The notes beneath the pieces are model-generated. The model saw nothing but the letters and a program-made list of their open reading frames with translations, was not told the DNA's origin and searched no databases. From Aplidium turbinatum (Eukaryota > Chordata > Ascidiacea > Aplousobranchia > Polyclinidae): a stretch of DNA of 64,000 nucleotides. The DNA lies in NCBI GenBank assembly GCA_918807975.1, contig OU964932.1, positions 3,286,001 to 3,350,000 of the forward strand, read 5' to 3'. The stretch's first letter is position 1. The number at the start of each line of letters is the position of its first letter. Both the position numbers and the translations under genes were made by a program. Positions 51,261 to 63,127 of this stretch are shown one piece after another.

Positions 51261-51471
51261 ATAGAGAAATAAAACATAGTAACTTTAGCGGGTTTAGCAT
51301 ACTTTATTTCACACAAAATATAACATAATTAAAATAAAATAAACTCAAACGTTTTCGACACGTACAAAAACGGACGAAAACGTTTGAGTTGATTTTATTT
51401 TAATTATGTTATATTTTGTGTGAAATAAAGTATGCTAAACCCGCTAAAGTTACTATGTTTTATTTCTCTAT
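51261..51471. repeat. 211-bp near-perfect palindrome upstream of the start codon
   Basis: Arms 51261-51357 and 51375-51471 (97 bp each) are inverse complements with one mismatch seen; the loop is 17 bases. Tips: AAACTCAAACGTTTTCG against CGAAAACGTTTGAGTTG. Outer ends: ATAGAGAAATAAAACATAG. No target duplication is clear. It lies about 430 bp upstream of the ATG. Confidence 0.92.
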
Positions 51472-51926
51472 GGTTCAACAAAGCAAACTCTCTGCCGAAG
51501 CTTTAAGAAAAACTTGGCCAAAAATATTACAAGGTTTTTGTTTCGTTTATTTAGTTTGACATTTTTTCACCTTTATTTTTACAAGAAAATTTATAAAGAA
51601 ATATTTTTGTATCTCTAAAACAGAGCAAATTATTTTGTTGACCTTTTTCACAAATTGAAGTACTAGCTTAACCAACAACAAATAAGTTTCATTATCATTT
51701 TGAACGACATCTTCTGTTGCTTTGCAGCCACCAATCAATGAAAACTGATCTGTCAAAAAAAGACAATCATCAAACTTGGAAAGTAAGATTAGCTAATCAT
51801 GTCGTTGAGCACATGCACCAGTTTGCCGTTTTCGTTCACTTTGCAAGATCTTTATATGTTAGCCCACTGTGTTATGGAATTTTTACTTCTTGCTTTAATG
51901 AACTGATCCTTTAGCCTACGCTTATA

Positions 51927-52000
51927 CCAGCTATTGAAATTGGTCCTTATTACGTTACACGTCTGAATCAATGCAAAAACGCTTATTCCACAAGCTGGGA
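51927..52000. repeat. Palindromic MITE copy, worn
   Basis: CTGAATCAATGCAAAAACGC and CACAAGCTGGGA keep part of the right arm; ACCAGCTATTG is what remains of the left. Confidence 0.45.
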
Positions 52001-55000
52001 GATAATCACATCATTACGATTTGCTCTGCAGTCGCCTACTTGAACTCTTCTTGAAAGTTTTTAAGGAAGATTACAAATCAATTACATGGTGTTCTCACCT
52101 CCACCTACGTTAAAACAATAAACAAGAAAAGTCTAAATACTGTCTTTATCAAATTGGCAACAGGAAGCCATAACAATTTATTTAGAACATATACTTCTAA
52201 ATACGACTTATTTGTGATGAAGCTGTGGCAATAAATTGGTCACTACGGCCGCTTAAGTACCAAAGACTACGCATTTGTTATTTCTGCATCGTCAGCAGCC
52301 AATTCAACATCGGATAACAAAATATCAACGGGAAAAAAGAATATCGTCAAGAGCTGGAATTATGAACCTACAAAGTTTTAAAACTAAAATTTTTATTGGA
52401 AGATTAGAGTCAAGTTGTCGACGCATCATAAGAAGGGCTAACAATCATATCTGCAACTTATTTGTGTAATCCTTTCCTCTACTTCAACTGTGGTGTCACC
52501 ATAAGATAATTTAAACATGAAATCTGCACAGCTACGACGCTAAGATTCTAGTAATAATGATTGTTCTTCATAGTTATCTTCTTGCCATATTCGCGCTATC
52601 TTTTCATAATAGCACCTCGTGCAACAAAACATGTTGAAATTGCGGCTTGTGGGATACTACAGGAGCAAGACATTGGTTTCCATTGTGCTTAATATTGATG
52701 TTGTTTCAAAAGTGATGGAATTTTTTAAATGTTTTTAAAAAAAAAAGTGATAAAAAATCATTACTTCAATGAGCTACAAACCTATATTCAGACTAAGACG
52801 GCTTCGCACTTAACGTAAAGTCAGTGCCTGCGGTTACAAATAAAGGGTAAGCAGAGGTTGCAGAAACGTTGGTTTGACGTCCAAGAGAACTAAGTTTGAT
52901 TTTGTATCTGTCGCTTTCATATAATGGCAATCATCAACACCACCCATAGTACCCGTCGTTTCTTGCTTTTTTCATAAAGTTTTACATAACTACAAACATG
53001 GTACTTGTGAATGAAAATGAAGTGTTTTTGCCTATCAATTGTACGCACCACTATGCATGGAATGTTGTTACGAAGCAGCAGACTACTAATCACAATTCAT
53101 CCCATTTAGACCCACATATGACATCACACCTAAAGCTTATAATAGTTTTATATTGTTTCTACATGTTTCTACATAGTTTTATAGTGTTACATAGAAACAA
53201 TATAATATAGTTTTAAATCAAATGTAGTTATTACTATCTGAAGCCTTTACAAATTGTTTCACCTAACGGATCATCATTTTGCTTGGCATTGAGCACTTTT
53301 TGTAGTATTAATAGTTTTCATTGTTTTAATATAGTTTTATATTGTTTCTATGTAGGATAAAACTATACGGAAATTTTGCGCAAACACATGTCTGTCGCTG
53401 TCAATTCTTGCTATAAATCGGCTGCCGAGAAACATATTGTTGATTGGATGGTCTGAATGGCTAGCGTGGAAGCTACACCGTTATGGTTAGCGAATCGCAA
53501 CTGCTCGCTGTACTAGTGAGTGCTCAGCCTTGTGCTGATAGCCGGGAAGAACGCCCCTTTCTTCACCACATCCTGATAGTTTTAAAAAGGTTGACTTCGT
53601 TTTGTAAAACAAGTTAAATGTTTGAAGCTGTTGGTCGATTGAATTGGTTCAAGAAAAACTTTTTCGAGCCTGTGAAAGAAATAAAGCAGACTGACTTACC
53701 GTTGACGTCAGCTTAGGCAAATTTTGGTTTAGATTATTACAGTAACGTCTGTACTTCCACGTTTTTTGTTGTTGTCAGAAATGAATGTTTAACTTTCTCC
53801 TGTCTCTCTTTGAAGATACGAACTAAAAGTAAATTACGATTTCAATTAAATTGAAGCAGATGCACTCAGCTGCACTGAAACTGTCTGCTTTGTAAAGCGC
53901 TGAGGAGCAACGCATCTCTGCCATGGATACAGCGCTATATAAAAACACGTTATTATTACAGTATGATCATTCAATCAGATCAAGTGAAAAAACTAACTTG
54001 GAGTGTGTTTGTTGCAAACCTTTGTCGCCTACTACGCAGTTTGTATTTTTATAGTCATGTCTCTCACAAGCATGTCCACTACCAGATGGTCTGGAAGGCA
54101 TCTTCTGTGCAATCCCACATGTTTTTGATCTTATTGTTTTTCAAAAGGCCTTAAGCGATTCTTCATCTTTTTTCTCACCAAAAAGTAGAATAGTTTCCTC
54201 ACAGATGACCTTTGGTTTAACCGCGATGTGTTAGTCATTTTGTCGACAATGAGATTCTGCTGCAGGTGATGATGATACCGACAATAGTGATGATGATGAT
54301 GACCATATTACGCTTCTGATTAGTTGAATTTACTAAAATAAAGTTTGGCGTTTGAAAGCCCTAAGAAATTCCAACGCCAAAAATTAATATACCAACGCCC
54401 TTTCAAACGAAGTTTTTTTCAAATTAAACGTAAAAATGCAATAAATTGACGCAAAAATTGCCAGTTTTATTTTTATGGAGCAAGCTTGAAAATATTGAGT
54501 TTGTTAGCACAACGATAAAAAACCAATACAATGATAGAACTTGATCCGTTTTATAGTCGTCATAGCCTGTTGTGTAGACAGAAGCTAAGCTGGCTGACCT
54601 TGAAGAAGCTGAACTTTGCAATCTGGTAATCCTCTTGATTCTTAACGGCGTTCCAGCAGCGCTTATGATGCTATTAAATGCCGAATAGGCGCAAATGTTA
54701 TACACCATTGACCAAAGATAGCAGGAACTCATTGTAACCCAATCTAAACTATTTACAACGTCATTCTACATACAGTAGAAGCGTAATAAATTTACTATTC
54801 GTGAATTACAAGCAAAAACACTAAATATTTCACATTGCAAAAATCAAATCGAAAAAATTGCCGTTTTGTAAAAGTGTTAATTCTTGATGACCACAATTTT
54901 TTATGTAATTTTTTTACCGCATCTATTTGTTACTTTATGTTTCACATTTTTTGTGTTCTACTCAAAACTGTTGAGTCAAAGAAAATACATAGAAATGAAA

Positions 55001-56167
55001 TAAATGTAGAAGTAAAATCAGAGTTTATGGATAAATTCGTCTGCTTGGGGCCTGTTCTCAATGGGCCACAATAACACTCTGGTATAATGAACTTATTGTG
55101 ATTAGTGAGCACTGTACCTGTACGGTGTTGCACTGTTAACAGACTATCTCGGCCAGGTAAAGTTAAATTTGAAATAATTTAAAGTTTCAGGTCAACCGCA
55201 ACCTTGTTATGTGTTGAAAAGCGATTCGAATTGAGAATTTATTCTTCATGTGTGAACGGATTTCACTGCGCAATGGTTGGTTCCATGGCTTCCAATGAAA
55301 AATTACTGTTTATATGGAGTTGTTTCGCTGTGTTCCGGACTGAGATTATTCTACGTACGTTGTGTTTTAATCGCTCACAGCAGCTCAGATGCTCTGTTGA
55401 CTGTTACTGATGTGTTCTTCATCGAACCGACGTCATGGAAGGTATTTCACTCAGATCGTGTTTGTTTGTAAAATCACACAAATGTAAAGTTTCACAACTT
55501 AACAGCAGCACCTAGTGCATATATAATAAATATCGAAAAACCACCAGAGGGAATAAACTTAAAGAGTTTTAATAGGCCTACCATATTTTCATTGCCTAAA
55601 AAGAGGACACGTTTCGCCAGCGAGTAAAATACAAGTAAAATGTTACGTATGAAGAACTTTTTACATATTTTTGGATAATTATATAGACATATGCAGCAAA
55701 AGTTAAGCTACAGCAAAAAAACAGACAAATTTGTTTTTCGTAAGCCGTTTTGTTAGATTTGTGTAACAAAATAAAAATGTGATGTGATAAAGTAATAAAA
55801 ATGTGAGGCAGGCAGTAGGCTATCTGTAGGTAGTCATGCCTTAACTTTTTTCAGAAAAAAGGGTCAGTTTTAACGAAATCATAAAATTACTTGCACTAAA
55901 TATAATAATTGAAGTTGTATACAGTTGTTAATGAGATGCTAAGGACAGACTCAACTAAAAGGCTAGTTCATTCCTTGCACCATTGTGGCTGCATCACAGA
56001 TAAAATTTATTCTACATTTGCACCCACATAAGTTGTAGCCTAAGTATCCAACTATCCATGCCACGATTTATTTTGAAATAGGTTATATGTTATGCATAGT
56101 GCAGATTGGATTATTTTTTCGATTTGCTTCACTTGACAAATTAACCAAACTATTAAGTTGGTAATCA

Positions 56168-56215
56168 GCAACGTCTACAAGCGCTGAATCAATATAAAAT
56201 AGATCTGGATAAAAC
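56168..56215. repeat. Palindromic MITE copy, partial
   Basis: CAACGTCTACAAGCGCTGAA, then TCAATATAAAATAGATCTGG, a shortened copy of the family core. Confidence 0.4.
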
Positions 56216-56973
56216 AATAATTTATTGTAAAAGTATGAGAACCTTAAAATGTAAACATGTCAAACTCTTTTGCAAGTTTTTGGGTTTTTTAATTTTTAAT
56301 TTCTTTGTGATTTACTCATTTTTTTGATTTTTTCAATTTTTTTTTAGTTTATCCCAATTTTTCTTTTTTATAAATTTGTTAATCAGATCTCCTCAAATGA
56401 AGCAATTCCCTCACATGTGGATTTGCAGTTCGCTCGCACTCATCACTGACCGCCATTTGGCTACCTACGACAATCGCAAAGCAATGTAGTTTGTTTCAAT
56501 GACCGTCTAAGATTGTTTAGATTTTAAAACAACAGATCAAATAACTTAGTACCCCAATGTTTTTTCGAAAATTCTACAAATCAACATGTTGCATTCGTAG
56601 CCTACTGAAATGGTTGGAAATTGCAAAAAAGTCACATAACAATGAAATCCTGTTGAAAATATGAGCAAGAAAACTGAAAATGTAAAAAAGAGGACATTTG
56701 AGCATTTTTGGGTGTCCTCGGAGGACAATTCATTTTTCTTCAAAAAAGAGGACAAATCCTCTTAAAAGAGGACATATGGTAGCCCTAGTTTTGATGAAGC
56801 TTAGCATGCAGTTGTCGGAACAAGCTTGTTTGATTCAACTCAATTATTTGCATGTTTTGAATGAAAGTAGCGATAAATCTATGCTCAGTAACTATTTTTC
56901 CTTTCTGCATTATATCTTATAAATTTTCAAAAAACAAACAATTACAAATGTACAGTACATATGAATTTAAATG

Positions 56974-57366
56974 CAAAGCTGTGGAGTCGGAGTCGTAAAG
57001 TCGGAAGGATTTTGGCGGGAGCCCAAGTCGGAGTCGTTAAAAAAAAGAAAATTTCGACTTCGGCTTGAAATAAATGATAAACAATAAACAGTTTGTTTGC
57101 AATCTTTTTTCAAAATATTTTTTCTTGTTCTCCATATTGAGCTTCACAGCTTCACCAGAAAATGGAAATGTTTGTTATTGTGAGTTTTTATGAAAGTCAC
57201 CGTTTCATTTTCGATAACAACTTAAAGTTAAATTAAAAAATGAAAATAGATAAAGATTTTAAAAAATCTGGTAACTCTTCAATTCTGGTAACACTGAAGC
57301 CGTAGTCGGCCAGTTATAAACTGAGGAGTCGGAGTCGTAAATGTTTCAACCGACTCCACAGCCCTG
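56974..57366. mobile_element. hAT-like MITE, about 393 bp (CTGTGGAGTCGG family)
   Basis: Ends CAAAGCTGTGGAGTCGG and, inverted, CCGACTCCACAGCCCTG; GAGTCGGAGTCGT recurs near both ends. The CAGGGCTGTGGAGTCGG end is a widespread animal MITE type. No clean target duplication remains, so it looks older than the other hAT-like copies. Confidence 0.7.
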
Positions 57367-57962
57367 GTTAGTTATGCGCTCATAATCTTTCATGGACGAC
57401 GTTGCTTGTTTTGCATATTGGCAGTCAACTGTGGTACAGGATGGAAAGCTGCTTTTGTCTTCTTCAGCCTTACCAAACACGGTCGAAACATTAAACTAGG
57501 TCATTATCATCTCGCTCAGCATGTTTGATCCCAGTTATGTAGAACCCCTGACGCAGAACACGCACAGCGCTTCAGCGATCATGTTTTAATTTAACGACGG
57601 TAGTTTAAATAACTTTTAAAAAACTAAAAATATGTTTTTGTTCCAAAGCCGTTCCATCAAACCGAAGAGTTTGACTGTATTGTAGTTGTAGTGTGTAAAG
57701 TACATGTGTAAGTTATGTTACATATAATCTAATCATTGCATGGATAAATTTGTATACTCGAACAAAGAACTCTCTTCAGAAGTTTAATTAATGCGGAAGT
57801 TTCGAACATGGGAACTTGTAAAAGCATTGAAGCATGACGCAGGCCTGGTCAGGAGATGGGCAGAGTGAAGTTTCCGATTGCTGTGAGTTATTCCATCTAT
57901 TAGATATCAACGAATGGCAGCTGCTGTGAAGTTTACGCACGCCAGAGTTGAACCATCTTCGC

Positions 57963-58183
57963 TTATGGATTGTGGATGTTTATGGGGTTAGTGTTTACAG
58001 ACATTATCCACCCAAATAGCTCGACTGAATGAGCATTCGACTTTGTATACGACACAATGGTAAGATTAAGCAAGTGTCAACTTTACCATTGTGTCGTACA
58101 CAAAGTCGAATGCCCATGCAATCGAGCTATTTGGGTGGATAATGTCGGTGAACACCAACCCCATAAACATCCACAATCCATAA
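57963..58183. repeat. 221-bp palindrome
   Basis: TTATGGATTGTGGATGTTTA at 57963 is the inverse of TAAACATCCACAATCCATAA ending at 58183. The arms are about 101 bp with few mismatches and the loop is about 19 bases. Each arm holds AATAGCTCGACTGAATGAGC, which resembles a tRNA A box, so this may be a SINE or tRNA-like unit joined head to head. Confidence 0.85.
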
Positions 58184-59239
58184 CCAATCATTTTCAGAAT
58201 ACTAAAAATAACTTAGAATAGACACTTCTTCCTACATTCCGTAAGCAATGTCTTTACGCAGGGGCTTTCAAAGGCTTCTAGGGATGGGCCGGTTTTTGCT
58301 ATCAGTGACTTGTGGCGGGTTTCACTATACTTTCAACAACCTTTATCTTTGAACATGGGCTTGTGTCAGTATCCAATTATTCAGTAAACCAGTACCTATA
58401 AAAAATAATTTGGTTAGCCTTTATGCGCACAATTTATTTACTTATTTCTGTTTACTACTCAAACAATTTATACCAACATAATAATCATATCTTATGTATA
58501 AAGGCAGCTGTGATTTTTCATCAACATTTTGATGTACCGTGTAGGTGCGTTTGTAGTAAAAATAGAATTAGCACTACCCGGCATTCAGGCATGTAGGCTT
58601 ATTGGCGTTTTTCTTCACGCCTTATTTAATATTACTGTTCTACATTTGCGTTAAAAAAATTGAGGCCAGCACTTCTGACTTGTTGCTCTAGTAACCTAAC
58701 ACTGATCACCACAATTTTTCTTGCATGGAGTTGTCAATGGATTTAGGGTAATTTGGGGGCGCTAAATCCGAATCTAGTGTTACTTTTTGCTCACCACATC
58801 ATGTTTTTGAGACATGAAACTTTTTTTTAATTGAAAGTTTTTAACAATTTAAGTTATCACATTTATGTTGCGTTTAAGCACCAATATAGGGAATAACGTT
58901 TGCAATGGGAGGAAGCTTTTGCTTTAAGAATGCTTTTCCAAAACTACTTTTGTGATTGCATCCTTTTTGATCATTATCGACTGCAATACACAAACACTAA
59001 ATAAATGAAATATGTTTGAAAAAGTACAATTTGGAGCATTGTGCTCACCACTGGTAAGGCACCATTGAAAAGTTGATTTTTTTAGCTGTGTCTCTTTCTG
59101 ACAGAATTGAATTTTCAGATTTAGGCTAAACATACGCAAGAAATTAATTCTGTCACCCCAAAACGATTTGTATAGTGCTGTAAAAATCCAAAGCATATCT
59201 TGGTACAAACAAACGCAATCACGTTAAGATATAAAAAAA

Positions 59240-60240
59240 TTCTGTTAGCAGCTGATCTGTTATGAACTGCGTAAGGGACATCTAAGTTATCATCAAACCC
59301 CAGCAGTAATCTGCCATCATGTTGCAGACCTTGGTAAGGTTCTTCCATCACTTTGATGTCTTGATGGACACGCTCGCTCTGCTCCTCATGTTTACAAGGT
59401 TCTTCGTAAATGCGCTCAGATGGCTGTGCAAGTTGTGAACTTTAGACTAATACTCATCCTACTTCCAAGTTCGTCCAGGCTGGTGAGAAGCTCCTGCACC
59501 ATCTCTCTGTAATTGTCGGCTTCCTTATTCCCAAGGAAGTGATGAACCACATCAGCAAATGCATTTCAAGCTCGAGCTTCGATGGTGGCCATAGTAGTCA
59601 CAAAGTGTTGGTCCTTGAGCAACAATCTAATCTGGAGCTCATCAAATATCCTTGCTTTTTTCCTTTCATATCTGAGACCAGGAAATTTTGAGCATATGTA
59701 GCCCAAACAGTCCTCAGAACGATCAAGTGCTTTGACAAACTGCTTAACTAGTTCAAGTTTGATGTGCAATGGTGGTAGAGAGTGATCTTTTCACGATCAA
59801 CCAACGGGTTGTTTATGATATTCTTATCTCCAGGTGTCATCGTATTTCTAGGTGGCCATTCTTTTCTGTGCAACGTTCTTCGTTGGCTCTACTATCCCAA
59901 TAGCATAAAAAGCAAAAATACTTGGTGTGACTTTGTTGTCCTAATAGAAAATTCAATATTTTGAGATCCACGCAGATCAACCACTGGTGATTGCAGTATG
60001 TTAATCTGTCTAGCGCAATCTTGATGTTTTCATAATTCTACTTCAGGAAGACAGAGTGTCCTATAAGTATGGATCCATACTTGTTCCCATTACGGAGCAA
60101 GACGAATTTTAGGCTTCTTTTCAAGCTATCAAAAAAAAGTTTCCAGTCACTTGATTGATATGCAGAATGCAAGTAAACTCATACAAAAAAGAAGCCCCTC
60201 AAAATACGTGCAGTAAACAAGTTGGCCGTGCAATTGGAAG
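59240..60240 (-). pseudogene. Broken copy of a repetitive multi-copy ORF
   Basis: Minus-strand pieces read SLKFVLLRNGNKYGSILIGH, FLCYWDSRA, MHIKLELVKQFVKALDR, then HHFLGNKEADNY and MEEPYQGL. These match, from memory, a protein found in many copies in arthropod, fish and other animal genomes (GQQ..TK.PCFLC.WDSRA...HIKLGLMKNFVKA) and presumably carried by a mobile element. The family is not assigned. The copy is clearly broken in several places and looks old. Confidence 0.65.
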
Positions 60241-61684
60241 TACTATTTCAATTTGACCTACATCCGTCCCGATGAAATGAAGCGCTTGTAACGGTTTTGA
60301 GAAGATGTTTCTCTTGTAGCCAGGAAGTCTTTGAAGCTGCTTTTGTGCGTGATTGTATGGTGTCAAACTTGTGAGTGAATGAGCAGCTTTTACGCACCAC
60401 ATTAATATGGTACATGCATATTGCTACTTGCTAGAAAACATGATGCGATAGGGGAAATCTGAGCTCAAATTCCGATTCAGCACCTCAAGTTTACCCTAAA
60501 TCATTTCTCAAGGACCACTGCAAAAACATTTTTTTGTTGACCAGTGTGATCAGAGACCTTCATAAAGTTTTGAACTTCTGCTATCTATGGGTTGGTTGGA
60601 CTACAAAATTATATGAATCTTGGAAATCTGTCCACAAGTGCTTTGTTTTCTTCAACAGAAGCGCTATGAATGAGTGACTAAGTGGTAGGAGCGGCCAGCT
60701 TTAAGGAACATCTGTTAAACATCAGTTTACGTTGAAGAAGGTATTGTTAATTTCCAAGTCCTGTTTAAAACCGTCACTCGGTGATCCATAACAACCGAAA
60801 TGTTGAACTATTGCTTTCGTATTTTGAATCATCAATTAAAACCACGAGCACATTTGCTTGGGCCTGATGCAATCTGCTTTAAAATGTTCCCGAATGTATT
60901 TATAATTACAAGGAATCAATTACGTCTTTGGGCACTGTTTGTATCAAACTGAGAAAGCTTTAAATCTTTATGGTGATATAATTGTAATGTAATTATCTTC
61001 TCTATTGTATGGAACATTTCGCTGTTGTGCTAATGGATTCTTTAAGTTAGTTTATTACATTCAGGTACAGTTAAATGTATGGTTTATCAACATAAATATT
61101 GCACTGTGATTATATCTATAATAATAGCAGCCTAAGTTGCCAATATACAGCCTACAGAGCAGGATAGTCAGTAGGAAATGGGGATCAATCTCTCAGAGCT
61201 GCTAGCAAGCAGGAACAGTAGAAAACATGATATTTATTTTAAAGTAACGTTTAGAATGCCTAAACGTTTTTAGTGCTGCCCGTTCGACGCCCAGTGCAGT
61301 AAAAGGACCGTCGATAGTATAATTTAGGCCGATTTGAATAAGGCACCCTCCTTTTTCTTTTTAAATTGCTAGGAAAAATGTTGGCCTCCCAACATGATCC
61401 TGCGCCTAGGTTGACTCAAAAATACTTCCTGGTCAATGCTGCTTCCAATATGGATCGACAGTTGGTCTGTCAAATTGTAGGCTACACATTTTATTAGTCT
61501 GGCTTGTTTTGAAGAAGTGGTCAAAGCTAATTCAAAAAGAGGAAAGATTTCTAAGAGGTTTTCGTGTCAAATGTCTTTCTCAACTTGGTATTGATACACC
61601 GCTTTCTTTAGTTCATGCTCAACAGACCGAGTCAAACCCGTACTTTAAGCCAATGTAAAAAAATCCACAAAAACTACAAACAAC

Positions 61685-61954
61685 CAGGGCCGGATTTAGC
61701 TGATGGGGGGCCCGGGGCACTTTTAGATCGGGGGGGCCCCGTGCAAAAAAATTGTTCAAGCCTACGGCGCGAAAAGCCATCTCTACGTCTACAGTAGCAT
61801 CAGTCCAGTACTGCACAGCATTTTGAAGAAACTTTAAAGGCCAAAAGGAAAAAAATAACACAAAATCACATTTTTTCCACATAGGGAGGCCCTTCAAAAG
61901 TCGGGGGGCCCGGGGCAACTGCCCCCTCTGCCCCCCCCCCTAAATCCGGGCCTG
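61685..61954. mobile_element. hAT-like MITE, 270 bp (CCGGATTTAG family, inverted copy)
   Basis: Ends CAGGGCCGGATTTAGC and, inverted, TAAATCCGGGCCTG, with a perfect 8-bp duplication CAAACAAC (61677-61684 and 61955-61962). It is the same element as 43693-43971 in the opposite orientation, with few differences in the middle. Confidence 0.9.
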
Positions 61955-62715
61955 CAAACAACCCATCAATATAAAGAGTTCAACAACGTGGTAGCAAAGG
62001 TTAGACTAATTCACTGCATTGACCATAAACGCCACCTTTCTTTAAAAAAAAACAACTCTCATATCAAAAGTTTAAGAGTTGTTCGCAAAGCAAGGTAGTT
62101 TTGAAAACTGATGCATAGGTAGCATTTCAACAGAGAGGAGCAGCACATAGCCGAGTTGGTTACTTGTGGTAGTTACTATAAAATATTAAAAAAATATATA
62201 AAATACAGGAGACGTGTAATGTGTGAGGACACATAGAGACCATTTCGGTGTTTGCAATTTTTAATCAGATGAACAGTATTCAAGGATTCCGTCATACACG
62301 CAATGGGATTATCGACAATGGTAATAATCAAGATGGTAACATGTCTTGCGGGTAATAACTTTTCATGATCGGAAATACTATATACAGTGTTTTTATGTCA
62401 TTATTTTTTATATTTATCATTGTTAATTTTTTTTTATTATTTGTAAGTTGTCAATTACTATTTCAAGCAAAAGTTGTTTTTTCTTAACAGTAAAATTTTC
62501 AAAAAAAAGTTACCACCAACTTTAAAGCGTTTGGTGTTTTTATGTAGGCCTACCAAGCACGACATTTTGTCGATGCAAAATGAATGTAAATAGCAGACGT
62601 GGATTTGTCAAGGATTTCAAAAAGAAAAAAATGCCACTACAAAGATTAAAGTGAAATTTGTTTCAGCTCATAAATAAACGAATCAAATTTTTAATCCATT
62701 GACGTACTGCATTCC

Positions 62716-62966
62716 GCCCCGATAGCTCAGTGGGCTAGCGCGTAACAAAGAAGCTTCAAGATCAAGAGGCTCTGGTTCGACTCTCAGGGTTTGCACTTGA
62801 GCAACGCATTCTAAGGTCTGCTCTTCATTCAGCGGCTCCTAGTGAATAAATTCCCCAGCAACAAAACTTCAATAATCGGAAAACTTCACTCTGTCAATCT
62901 CGGTTACCTGCCCTGCGTCAAAAGCCTCTACAAGTATGCGAAACTACCAGGAATAACCTATCAACA
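62716..62966 (+). mobile_element. tRNA-derived SINE
   Basis: The head GCCCCGATAGCTCAGTGGGC has a clear A box (TAGCTCAGTGG), and CTGGTTCGACTCTCAGGG a clear B box. The body shares GCAACGCATTCTAAGGTCTG, CACTCTGTCAATCTCGGTTA and CTACAAGTATGCGAAACTAC with copies at 38842 and 18690. It is the best preserved head of the family here. Confidence 0.85.
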
Positions 62967-63127
62967 GTGATGGGCATTATCGGCGATAATTTATCGGCGA
63001 TAATTATCGGCGATAAATTTTTATCGCTTATCGTTATCGCTTAATTATTTTTTCACTTATCGTTTATCGTTATCGCCAAAGGCAATATTTGATTATCGCC
63101 GATAATTAATCGCCGATAAATTTTATT
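62967..63127. repeat. Cluster of TTATCGCCGATAA-type motifs
   Basis: ATCGGCGATAA or its inverse TTATCGCCGAT occurs at least five times in 160 bp, with TTATCGTTATCGC and TTATCGTTTATCG between. The block starts GTGATGGGCATTATCGGCGA, resembling a transposon end type known in animals, but the other end is not identified. Confidence 0.7.

Larger units (their letters stand above)
50833..59239. other. Upstream flank, no convincing host gene
   Basis: AT-rich. It holds the palindrome at 51261, MITE copies, a possible SINE tail at about 53830-53960 (AAAGCGCTG...CAGCGCTATATAAA then TTATTATTA), a GAT microsatellite at 54264-54303, a worn SINE fragment at 57840-57900 and the palindrome at 57963. No TATA box or other promoter element could be assigned to the gene starting at 50832. 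Confidence 0.45.

Noticed and set aside
62716-62790. Functional tRNA gene
   Set aside because: A and B boxes are present, but the anticodon arm and acceptor pairing do not form a tRNA, and the same 3' body follows in other copies, so it is the head of a SINE.
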